DNA of 64,000 nucleotides from contig NZ_CP054840.1 in NCBI RefSeq assembly GCF_013363755.1, forward strand, positions 1,192,001-1,256,000, written 5' to 3'. Both the position numbers and the translations under genes were made by a program. Below, in pieces: positions 8,249 through 15,779 of the stretch (within the stretch, counting starts at the first letter, position 1; the number at the start of each line of letters is the position of its first letter). Source of the DNA: Comamonas antarctica (GTDB taxonomy: Bacteria > Pseudomonadota > Gammaproteobacteria > Burkholderiales > Burkholderiaceae_C). The notes beneath the pieces are model-generated. The model saw nothing but the letters and a program-made list of their open reading frames with translations. It searched no databases and was not told the origin of the DNA.

Positions 8249-9321
8249 GGCGTTTCCAGCGGCAAGTGGATGCGCGCGCGCGTTCCGCCCTCCGGGCGCG
8301 CCTCGAGCGCCAGCGCAGCGCGATTGCCATGCAGCGTCAGCAGGCGCTCACGCACCTGGGCCAGGCCGAAGTGCCGGCCCTGCGGCGGCTGCGCGGGCGC
8401 TGCGGCCAGGCCTGCGCCGTCGTCGTCGACTTCGAGCACCAATCCTTGGCCGTCTTGTGAAGTGCGCGCCCGCACCACGATCTCGCCGCCCGTGATCTGC
8501 GGCTCGAGGCCGTGGCCGATGGCGTTCTCCACCAGCGGCTGCAGCAGCAGCGCCGGCACCGGCGCGCAGGCCAGTTCCGGCGGCAACTCCAGCCGGTAAC
8601 GCAGGCGCGGGCCCATGCGCACCGCCATCAGCGCGAGGTAGTCGCGCAGCCGCGCGTATTCCACCTCCAGCGCGTGCTGCGGCGTGCGCGCGCCATCGAG
8701 CGTGGCGCGCAGATACGCAATGAAGTGGTCCAGCATGGCTTCGGCGCGCGCGCTGTCGCTGGCGATCAGTACCCGCAGGTTGGCCAGCGTATTGAACACC
8801 ATGTGCGGCTCGAGCTGCGCTTCGAGCAGCTTGAGCCGGGCTTCGGCGCTGTCGCGCTGGCTCTGCACGACGACGCGCTCGAGTTCCTGCGCCTTGCCGC
8901 GGTGGTAGAACACCAGGCACATCACGGTGCTGATCGCTGCCGTGAGCGCCAGCGTGGTCAGGCCCGTCGCGCTGGTCAGGGACTCGCCCGGTGAAAACGC
9001 TGCGCCGTCGCCGCGCAGCCGGCGGCCAATGCCACCGCCCAGCAGCGCACCCGCCGCAATGCCGGCCGCAACCAGCGCCGGCCCGCGCCAGCCTGCGGGC
9101 CAGGGAATGGGCTGATGGCGCGTGAGCAGCAGCCGGCCCAGGTCGATGACCAGCCAGCTGATCCCGCCCACGCACAGCGACATCATCAGTTGCGCCTGCC
9201 AGCGGCCCAGGCCCGCGGCCTGCAGCGCCAGCGCGGTGAGGCAGCACAGCACCGCCGTCCACAGGCCATGGAGGGCAAAGGTGCGCGCGTTGAAATGGGG
9301 CAGCAGCATGATCGCAGGCAT
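8245..9321 (-). CDS. LytS-type sensor histidine kinase
   Basis: A 358-residue inner-membrane kinase. Several hydrophobic segments occupy the first 130 residues, followed by a His_kinase domain with the phosphoacceptor His173 in QLEPHMVFNTLAN (the usual second position Phe is Met) and an ATPase domain with the N-box LQPLVENAIGHGLE and the G-box DDDGAGLA. It should phosphorylate the adjacent LytTR regulator. I chose ATG 9321, 16 bases after the stop of the 2TM gene; ATG 9309 is possible. Neither has a clear Shine-Dalgarno sequence, which fits coupling to the upstream gene. Confidence 0.92.
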   Translation of the reverse strand: MPAIMLLPHFNARTFALHGLWTAVLCCLTALALQAAGLGRWQAQLMMSLCVGGISWLVIDLGRLLLTRHQPIPWPAGWRGPALVAAGIAAGALLGGGIGRRLRGDGAAFSPGESLTSATGLTTLALTAAISTVMCLVFYHRGKAQELERVVVQSQRDSAEARLKLLEAQLEPHMVFNTLANLRVLIASDSARAEAMLDHFIAYLRATLDGARTPQHALEVEYARLRDYLALMAVRMGPRLRYRLELPPELACAPVPALLLQPLVENAIGHGLEPQITGGEIVVRARTSQDGQGLVLEVDDDGAGLAAAPAQPPQGRHFGLAQVRERLLTLHGNRAALALEARPEGGTRARIHLPLETP

Positions 9322-9337
9322 TGTCGCGTATTGCTGT

Positions 9338-9634
9338 TCACTCCCGGCCGGCTTGCAGCCGCTGGCGTTCGCGTGCCAGCAGGCGCGCCTGGAGTCCGCC
9401 GCCGGGCAATGCCAGCCAGACGGCCGCGCCATGCAGCAGCAACCCCAGGCCCCAACCCAGCGCCGGGTAGATGGCCCAGTGGCGGCCCTGCTGCGCCGCG
9501 AGCGCTGCCAGCAGCAGGTTCACCAGCACATAGGCCGCGGCGTGGATCGCCCAGCCCAGCTTGGCGCCGGCACGCCGGCGCGCCAGCTGCTCCAGCGCGT
9601 CGTCGTTCGATCCGCAAGTATCGGGAAATGCCAT
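9338..9634 (-). CDS. 2TM domain protein
   Basis: A 98-residue protein with two hydrophobic segments (about 27-47 and 54-74) after a short polar N-terminus and before a basic C-terminus, the pattern of the 2TM domain family (PF13239). These often precede LytS/LytTR pairs and are sometimes fused to the kinase, so it is probably an accessory membrane part of this two-component system. ATG 9634 is chosen because AGGAGAC lies 8 bases upstream; the frame continues to 9703 without support. Confidence 0.82.
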   Translation of the reverse strand: MAFPDTCGSNDDALEQLARRRAGAKLGWAIHAAAYVLVNLLLAALAAQQGRHWAIYPALGWGLGLLLHGAAVWLALPGGGLQARLLARERQRLQAGRE

Positions 9635-9845
9635 GGCGGGTCTCCTTTCAGTCAAAGCAATGGCTTGACTGTGCGCCGCGCGCCGCGCGGTTGCCAGCGC
9701 CATGCGACGGATGGCCGGGGCGCGGCGCGAACTGCTGCCTGCAGGGCGCGGGCCGGCGGCGCACCGGCGAAGCCAGTGCCTGCTCCGGGCTATTGCGCCG
9801 CGCGTAGATAATCATTGGCTTTCAACCGCCAAACAGGACTATTCC

Positions 9846-10673
9846 GTGGATATCGTTTTGCTGGTCAAGGCCGCCGTCATGGGCGTGGTCGAGGGCCTGA
9901 CCGAGTTCTTGCCCATCTCATCGACGGGCCATCTGATCCTGGCGGGCGCACTGCTCGGCTTCGAAGGCGAAAAAGCCAAGGTGTTCGACATCGCCATCCA
10001 GACCGGCGCGATCTTTGCCGTGATCCTGGTCTACTGGCAGAAGATCCGCAGCACCCTGGTCGAACTGCCCACGAGCCGGCAGGCGCAACGCTTTGCACTG
10101 AACGTGTTCATCGGTTTCCTGCCGGCGGTGGTGCTGGCGCTGGCCTTTGGCAAGCTGATCCAGGCGCATCTGTTCACGCCCATCGTGGTGGCAACCACCT
10201 TCATCCTGGGCGGCTTCGTGATCCTCTGGGCCGAACGCCGGCCGGCCACCAGCGTGCGCGTGCATTCGGTCGACGACATGACCCCGATGGATGCGCTCAA
10301 GGTCGGCCTGGCGCAGTGCCTGGCCATGGTGCCTGGCACGAGCCGCAGCGGCGCGACCATCATCGGCGGCATGCTGCTGGGACTGTCGCGCAAGGCGGCC
10401 ACCGATTTCTCGTTCTTCCTGGCCATGCCCACGCTGATCGGCGCCGGGGTCTACAGCCTCTACAAGCAGCGCGCGCTGCTGAGCGCTGCCGATATTCCGA
10501 TGTTTGCGGTCGGGCTGCTGTTCTCGTTCATCAGTGCCTGGCTGTGCGTTCGCTGGCTGCTGCGCTACATCTCCAGCAACAGCTTCGTGCCGTTTGCCTG
10601 GTACCGCATCGTGTTCGGCATCGTGGTGCTGGTCACGGCCTGGACCGGCGTGATTGCCTGGCACGGGGAGTGA
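9846..10673 (+). CDS. uppP: Undecaprenyl-diphosphatase UppP (BacA)
   Basis: A 275-residue polytopic membrane phosphatase that recycles undecaprenyl diphosphate to the monophosphate for peptidoglycan and other envelope polymers. Both signature motifs are intact: [14 protein letters not shown] near 16-29 and [15 protein letters not shown] near 162-176, and about eight hydrophobic segments. The start is GTG 9846, with AGGA 8 bases upstream; the frame extends back to 9702 but without a ribosome-binding site. It gives the usual BacA length. The next gene overlaps its stop as TGATG. Confidence 0.96.
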   Translation: MDIVLLVKAAVMGVVEGLTEFLPISSTGHLILAGALLGFEGEKAKVFDIAIQTGAIFAVILVYWQKIRSTLVELPTSRQAQRFALNVFIGFLPAVVLALAFGKLIQAHLFTPIVVATTFILGGFVILWAERRPATSVRVHSVDDMTPMDALKVGLAQCLAMVPGTSRSGATIIGGMLLGLSRKAATDFSFFLAMPTLIGAGVYSLYKQRALLSAADIPMFAVGLLFSFISAWLCVRWLLRYISSNSFVPFAWYRIVFGIVVLVTAWTGVIAWHGE

Positions 10674-10972
10674 TGCGGGCGCGCGACTTCGACGCATTGG
10701 CAAGCGGCGCCGCGGCGGACGTCGCGGCGTTTGCGCGCTTCATCGAGCAGGGGGAAGCGCTGCTTGCCGAGGCAGCGGACGCCGGCGCCCGCGAAAGCTA
10801 TGCCAGCGTCTGGTTCGACGCCGAAATCCTCAATGCGCTGGCGCTGGAGCGCTGGGAATCCGAGGGACGGCCCACCGACTGGCAGGCACCCTGGCGCGCC
10901 GATTTTCAGCACGACGCGGCGCAGGCCGTGGCGGCGCTGCGCGAAGCGGCTGCCGCGCTACGTCAGGCGTGA
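10673..10972 (+). CDS. Conserved small protein, 99 aa, coupled to uppP
   Basis: Unrecognised family. The 99-residue product is acidic and alanine-rich, mostly helical, with no membrane segment; the core FDAEILNALALERWESEGRPTD is described here only by its ends (FDAEIL at 47-52 and EGRPTD near 63-68). Its ATG overlaps the uppP stop (TGATG) and GGGGAG lies in front, so it is translated from the uppP message. Its 3' end overlaps the convergent AraC gene by 15 bases. No function can be inferred beyond the coupling. Confidence 0.72.
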   Translation: MRARDFDALASGAAADVAAFARFIEQGEALLAEAADAGARESYASVWFDAEILNALALERWESEGRPTDWQAPWRADFQHDAAQAVAALREAAAALRQA

Positions 10973-11737
10973 GAAGTAGCGCCCCGGCGGCTGTCCCAGC
11001 GCCTTCTTGAACATGGTGATGAACGCCGTCACGGAGTCGTAGCCCAGATTGCCGGCCACCTGCTGCACGGTGGCGCCTTCGGACAGCTGGCGCAATGCCA
11101 CGAGCAGGTGCAGCTGCTGGCGCCAGCGGCCGAAGCTGAGCCCGGTTTCCTGCGCCACCAGCCGCGCCAGCGTGCGCTCGCTCATGGCCAGGCGCGCGGC
11201 CCACTCGGCCAGCGGGGTGCGGTCCGACGGGTCCTTGCCGAGCGCGCGCGCCATGCGGCGGATCTTGGGGTGGTTCGACATCGGCAGGTGCAGCTGCTGC
11301 ACCGGCGCCTCCACCAGCAGTTCCAGCAACAGCTCGGTCACGCGCGCTGCGCTGCGCGCCGGCTGCGCGGCCAGATGCTGGATCAATTCGCGCACCAGCG
11401 GACTGATGGCCAGCGTGCAGCACTGCTGCGGCATGCGCGCGGCATCGGGTTCGATGAACAGGAAACAGATGCGCGCATTGTCGGTGGCGCGGTTGCTGTG
11501 CGGCATGCCGCCGGGAATCCACACCGCATGCTGCGGCGGCACCATCCACAGCGCCTGCGGCACCTCGCAGGTCACGCTGCCATGCAGGGCCAGCACCAGC
11601 TGGCCCTTGCGGTGGCGGTGCACGGGCTGCTCCACGTCGTTCTGCGCGATCTCGACATTGAGCGCCACGGCGGCACAGTGGTCGCCATCGGTGTCGTGGC
11701 GGCAAAGGAGGTCGGAGAGGGCGGAAGGGGTTGTCAT
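10958..11737 (-). CDS. AraC-family transcriptional regulator with N-terminal cupin
   Basis: A 259-residue regulator. The N-terminal part (about 20-110) reads as an AraC-type cupin sensor (HRHRKGQLVLALHG, then VPPQHAVWIPGGMPH), and the C-terminal 90 residues hold two helix-turn-helix motifs, including LAEWAARLAMSERTLARL and the conserved FITMFKKALGQPPGRYF end. Divergent transcription from the MFS carrier gene, with 84 bases between starts, suggests it controls that carrier. The effector is not known. Confidence 0.92.
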   Translation of the reverse strand: MTTPSALSDLLCRHDTDGDHCAAVALNVEIAQNDVEQPVHRHRKGQLVLALHGSVTCEVPQALWMVPPQHAVWIPGGMPHSNRATDNARICFLFIEPDAARMPQQCCTLAISPLVRELIQHLAAQPARSAARVTELLLELLVEAPVQQLHLPMSNHPKIRRMARALGKDPSDRTPLAEWAARLAMSERTLARLVAQETGLSFGRWRQQLHLLVALRQLSEGATVQQVAGNLGYDSVTAFITMFKKALGQPPGRYFSRLT

Positions 11738-11821
11738 CTTTTAGCGATCATCTGTCTTTTCTTCGATATTCAACCACGCCCGGGGTTTGTAGAGTGGAGG
11801 TCCGTCCTTCGAGCCGTACCG

Positions 11822-12997
11822 ATGACCGCACTGACCCATCCACCGCGTGCGCGCAATGCGCTTCTTCTTGCCGCCATCCTGCTGGCTGCAGCCAACCTGC
11901 GCGTGCCCGCGACCGGGCTGCCGCCACTGCTGGGACAGATCAGTGCGCACTTCCAGCTGAGCACGGCGGCCGCAGGCGCCCTCACGGCCCTGCCGCTGCT
12001 GGCCTTTGCGCTGCTGTCGCCCTTTGCCGCGGGACTGGCGCGGCGCTGGGGCCTGGAGCGGACACTGCTGGGCGCGATGGCGGCTGTCGCGCTGGGCATT
12101 GCCGTGCGCTCCAGCGGCCTGGAATGGGCGCTTTATCTGGGCACCTGCGTGCTGGGCATGGGCATCGCGGTGGGCAATGTGCTGCTGCCCAGCCTGGTCA
12201 AGCGCGACTTCCCGGGCAGCGTGACCGCGGTGACCAGCGCCTACGCGCTGTCGATGGGCATCGTCGCGGCGCTGGGCTCGGCCGCGGCCGTGCCGCTGGC
12301 CGATGCCATCGGCTGGCAAGCGGCGCTGGCGTGCTTCATCGCGGTGCCGCTGGCCGCCATCGCGGCCTGGGCCCTGCTGCCCGGCGGCAGGGCCGTGCCC
12401 GAGGCCGCCGCTGGCGCGGCACCGGTGTCGCTGTGGCGCTCGGCGCTGGCGTGGCAGGTCACGCTCTACCTGGGCCTGAACTCGACGGTCTATTACGTGG
12501 CGATTGCCTGGCTGCCGGCGATGCTGGCCGAGGCCGGCACTTCGGCGCAGCAGGCCGGCACGCTGCATGGCGTGCTGCAACTGGCCACGGCGATTCCCGG
12601 CCTGCTGCTCGCGCCCCTGGTGCGCCGCATGCCCGACCAGCGCCTGGCGGCGGCACTTGCCGCCGTGCTGTCGACGCTGGCGCTGCTGGGCTTGTGGCTG
12701 CTGCCGGCGCTGGCTTGGCTGTGGGCGGTGCTGCTGGGCATGGGCACGGGCGCGACCTTCATCCTGGGCCTGACGTTTGTCGCGCTGCGCACGCGCGACG
12801 TGCCGCAGTCGACGGCACTGTCGGGCATGTCGCAATGCGTGGGCTATCTGCTGGCCGCGGCCGGGCCCGTGCTCATGGGCCAGCTGCACGACCTGCTCGG
12901 CGGCTGGCAGATGCCGCTGCTGCTGTGCGCGATGCTGGCCGCGGGCGCCATCGCGATGGGGGCGCTGGCCGGGCGCAATCTGCGCATTGGCGGCTGA
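11822..12997 (+). CDS. MFS transporter, CynX/NimT-like
   Basis: A 391-residue permease with about twelve hydrophobic segments. The N-terminus (ANLRVPATGLPPLLGQI near 20-36) and the loop ARRWGLERTLLG near 77-88 are those of the cyanate/nitroimidazole-type major facilitator group (CynX/NimT), which are often exporters. ATG 11822 gives the first membrane helix directly; a much longer upstream frame is antisense to the AraC gene and is discarded. It is divergent from that regulator, and a likely target of it. The transported compound is unknown. Confidence 0.9.
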   Translation: MTALTHPPRARNALLLAAILLAAANLRVPATGLPPLLGQISAHFQLSTAAAGALTALPLLAFALLSPFAAGLARRWGLERTLLGAMAAVALGIAVRSSGLEWALYLGTCVLGMGIAVGNVLLPSLVKRDFPGSVTAVTSAYALSMGIVAALGSAAAVPLADAIGWQAALACFIAVPLAAIAAWALLPGGRAVPEAAAGAAPVSLWRSALAWQVTLYLGLNSTVYYVAIAWLPAMLAEAGTSAQQAGTLHGVLQLATAIPGLLLAPLVRRMPDQRLAAALAAVLSTLALLGLWLLPALAWLWAVLLGMGTGATFILGLTFVALRTRDVPQSTALSGMSQCVGYLLAAAGPVLMGQLHDLLGGWQMPLLLCAMLAAGAIAMGALAGRNLRIGG

Positions 12998-13085
12998 AGC
13001 CTTGCCTATGATGCGCAATCCGCCAAGCCTGCTGCGCCCCGCAGCGCGCCGGCCTGGATTTGCATATCACTGAGAGGAGATTTTC

Positions 13086-13790
13086 ATGACGCAGGAAAAA
13101 GTGGCACTCATCACCGCAGGCGGCTCGGGCATGGGCGCCGCGGCAGCGAAGAAGCTGGCGCAGGACGGCTATCAGGTGGCGATTCTGTCGTCTTCAGGCA
13201 AGGGCGAGGCCCTGGCGCAGGAGCTCGGCGGCGTCGGCGTCACGGGGTCGAACCAGTCCACCGACGACCTGCAGCGCCTGGTCGATCTGGCCATGCAGCG
13301 CTGGGGACGCATCGACGCGCTCGTGAACTCGGCCGGCCACGGCCCGCGCGCGCCCATCCTGGACATCACCGATGAAGACTGGCACAAGGGCATGGAGGTC
13401 TACTTCCTCAACGCCGTGCGGCCCGCGCGCCTGGTGGTGCCGATCATGGAAAAGCAGGGCGGCGGCGCGATCGTCAACATCTCGACGGCCTGGGCCTTCG
13501 AGCCGGTCGACACCTTCCCCACCTCGGCCGTGTTCCGCGCCGGGCTGGCCAGCTTCACCAAGATCTTTTCGGACCGCTACGCGGCCAGGAACATCCGCAT
13601 GAACAATGTACTGCCGGGCTGGATCGACAGCCTGCCGCAGACCGACGCGCGCCGCGAGACCGTGCCCATGGCGCGCTACGGCAAGGCCGAGGAAATCGCC
13701 GCGACCGTGGCCTTCCTGCTGTCGGAAGGCGCGGGCTACATCACGGGCCAGAACATCCGCGTCGATGGCGGCCTGTCGCGCTCAATTTAA
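13086..13790 (+). CDS. Short-chain dehydrogenase/reductase family protein, catalytic Tyr/Lys not evident
   Basis: A 234-residue Rossmann-fold protein. The nucleotide-binding glycine motif TAGGSGMG is at 10-17, NSAG follows near 81, the Ser region IVNISTAWAF is near 132-141 and the end YITGQNIRVDGGLS is typical of SDRs. In the position of the catalytic YxxxK, however, the sequence reads TSAVFRAGLASF, so Tyr and Lys appear replaced by Ser and Arg. It may still bind nucleotide but work differently, or act non-enzymatically. Start supported by GAGAGGAG upstream. It is a single gene converging on a repeat element. Confidence 0.88.
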   Translation: MTQEKVALITAGGSGMGAAAAKKLAQDGYQVAILSSSGKGEALAQELGGVGVTGSNQSTDDLQRLVDLAMQRWGRIDALVNSAGHGPRAPILDITDEDWHKGMEVYFLNAVRPARLVVPIMEKQGGGAIVNISTAWAFEPVDTFPTSAVFRAGLASFTKIFSDRYAARNIRMNNVLPGWIDSLPQTDARRETVPMARYGKAEEIAATVAFLLSEGAGYITGQNIRVDGGLSRSI

Positions 13791-13791
13791 A

Positions 13792-13886
13792 GCACCCCCT
13801 GAGCGACTTCGTCGCTTCCCCCTCTCAACCTTCGGTGGAGGGGGACGGCACCCTCGCTGCGGGGCGGCCCTTGCTCGGTGCCCCTG
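13792..13886. repeat. Structured intergenic repeat of Comamonadaceae type
   Basis: Outer ends GCACC (13792-13796) and GGTGC (13877-13881) pair and enclose two perfect hairpins: AGCGAC/GTCGCT (13802-13816) and CCCCCTC/GAGGGGG (13818-13844). A second GGCACC near 13847 can also pair with GGTGCC at 13877. From memory, near-identical elements are dispersed between genes in Comamonas/Acidovorax-like genomes. Here it lies between two convergent genes. Confidence 0.7.
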
Positions 13887-13929
13887 AGCTGGTACGCGCC
13901 AGAGCAAAGGATGTGGGTAATGCGAGCTT

Positions 13930-14763
13930 TTATCTATTGAGCCGGTGTTCACCTGCAATCACCGACAGCAGATTGAGCAGCGAGGCCTCGATGGCCGCGG
14001 CCGTGGCTTCGGGGCGCTCCATCGGGAACAGGTGGCTGCCGTCGAGAATCATGCTGCGGCCCTGGGTGATGCGCAGCGTCATGTCCATGCCCACCTGCTT
14101 CATTTCCTGCGAGCCGCGCCCGCCGATGAAAGCCGCGGGGCAGCGCAGCGGGTGGCGGCGCAGCAGCGTGTCGAGGTGGTGCGGCAGCGTGTTGTAGATC
14201 GCGGTTTCGACCTCTCGGTCAAAGCCCAGCACGCGCTGGCCGTCGTGGTCCGCGAGGCCATGCTCGACATAGTCCTGCAGCATCGCGGGATGCCACTGCG
14301 CGAACGCCTTTTTCGCGCGGAAATAGTCCAGCGCCTCGTCATTGCTGGCCCATTGGTGGCGCCGGCGCCGGCTGATCTTGCCCGGCGATACCGAGCCCAC
14401 GAGCTGCGTGCGCTTGGCCATGCCCAGCGCGTTGGCGCGCCAGCCGCTGATCAGCGGGGAATCGATGAGCAACACGCCGCGCGCGAGTTCCGGGTGCAGC
14501 GCCGCGGCCATCACGCTCAGGAAACCGCCCAGCGAATGGCCGACCAGAAACACCGGCTCGCCCAGGCGCTCGACCTCGGCGCGCGTGAAGTCGGCCAGCT
14601 GCTGCACCAGATGCGGCCAGTTGTCGGTGACCGGATAGGCCGGGTCGTGGCCGAAACGCTCGACCGCGCGGACCTCGCAGCCGCGCTCGCGCAGCAGCGC
14701 GAACAGCAGCCGGTAGGTGGCCGCAGGAAAGCTGTTGGCGTGGGAGAAGACCAGCGGCAGCAT
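13930..14763 (-). CDS. Alpha/beta hydrolase
   Basis: A 277-residue alpha/beta hydrolase. The oxyanion region FSHANSFP at 6-13, the nucleophile Ser77 in GHSLGG and a C-terminal DGSHLFPMERP with the catalytic His near 245 are visible. The SHANSFPA start and length resemble a proteobacterial group of uncharacterised hydrolases. It is 14 bases after the Anbu gene on the same strand, so it is the last gene of a mutS-anbu-hydrolase operon. The substrate is unknown; no signal peptide is present. Confidence 0.9.
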   Translation of the reverse strand: MLPLVFSHANSFPAATYRLLFALLRERGCEVRAVERFGHDPAYPVTDNWPHLVQQLADFTRAEVERLGEPVFLVGHSLGGFLSVMAAALHPELARGVLLIDSPLISGWRANALGMAKRTQLVGSVSPGKISRRRRHQWASNDEALDYFRAKKAFAQWHPAMLQDYVEHGLADHDGQRVLGFDREVETAIYNTLPHHLDTLLRRHPLRCPAAFIGGRGSQEMKQVGMDMTLRITQGRSMILDGSHLFPMERPEATAAAIEASLLNLLSVIAGEHRLNR

Positions 14764-14777
14764 GGCAGGCCGCAGGC

Positions 14778-15779
14778 TCAGCGTTCGGGGTGATCGTCGT
14801 TATCGGGCGCGCCGTCATCTGCGGCGTCGGCTTCTCCCGCCATCAAATGGTCCGGATGCACGGGCGCGATCGGCAGGTGCGCGGGCGGGCGCAGCGCGGC
14901 GCCGGCCGAATAGACGCCGGGCTGGCCCAGGCCGGTCGGCACCGACAGCGCGGGCTGGGCGGCCACCGTGGCGGGCGTGATCTTGGCCAGCGGGTGGCAG
15001 CGGCGGCTCGTGACGCGGATCGGCGCATTGGTGGCGCCGCCATCCCAGGCCGGGTCCTCGATGCTGTCGAACACATGGCGCAGGCGTTCGCCCCAGTTGT
15101 CGTGCAGCAGCCGGTAATAGGGGTTGCTCTCGTCGATGCAGACGATCTTGTCGCTCGCGAACTGGTCGGCTTCATAGACGATCAGGTCCAGCGGCAGGCC
15201 GACCGAGAGGTTCGACTTGATGGTGCTGTCCATGGAGACCAGCGCGCATTTGGCGGCTTCGTCGAGCGGCGTCTGCGGCGTGATCACGCGGTCCAGAACC
15301 GGCTTGCCGTATTTGGACTCGCCGACCTGGAAGTAGGGCGTCTCGTTCGTGGCTTCAATGAAGTTGCCGGCCGAATAGACCTGGAACAGGCGCATGTTCT
15401 CGCCGCGGATCTGACCGCCCAGAACCAGCGAGACATTGAAGTCCAGGCCGGCGCGCTTGAGCGCCACGCCGTCGCGGTCATAGATATGGCGCACCGCCGC
15501 GCCCAGGATGCGCGCGGCATCGAACATGCTGCGCGCATTCCAGATGGTGAGCATTTCTCCGGTGTGCTCGTCGCGCAGCTGCTGCTGCTGCAGGATCTCG
15601 CGCACCGATTGGGAAATCGACAGGTTGCCTGCCGACAACAGCACCATGAAGCGGTCGCCCGGCGACTCGTAGACCATCATCTTGCGGAAGGAGCTGATGT
15701 GGTCGAGGCCGGCGTTGGTGCGCGAGTCGGCCAGGAACACCAGCCCCGCGTCGAGTTTGATGGCTACACAGTAGGTCAT
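14778..15779 (-). CDS. Anbu-type proteasome-like peptidase with C-terminal extension
   Basis: A 333-residue protein of the N-terminal nucleophile family. The first residues [20 protein letters not shown] match Anbu, the ancestral-beta-subunit relative of HslV and the 20S proteasome; Thr2 would become the catalytic N-terminus after methionine removal, and [11 protein letters not shown] near 48-58 is typical. Usual Anbu length is about 240-250; here a Pro/Ala-rich extension of roughly 80 residues follows, ending in an acidic tail. Anbu is commonly found with transglutaminase, alpha-E and ATP-grasp genes, which are absent here. Its ATG overlaps the mutS stop by 4 bases. Confidence 0.9.
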   Translation of the reverse strand: MTYCVAIKLDAGLVFLADSRTNAGLDHISSFRKMMVYESPGDRFMVLLSAGNLSISQSVREILQQQQLRDEHTGEMLTIWNARSMFDAARILGAAVRHIYDRDGVALKRAGLDFNVSLVLGGQIRGENMRLFQVYSAGNFIEATNETPYFQVGESKYGKPVLDRVITPQTPLDEAAKCALVSMDSTIKSNLSVGLPLDLIVYEADQFASDKIVCIDESNPYYRLLHDNWGERLRHVFDSIEDPAWDGGATNAPIRVTSRRCHPLAKITPATVAAQPALSVPTGLGQPGVYSAGAALRPPAHLPIAPVHPDHLMAGEADAADDGAPDNDDHPER

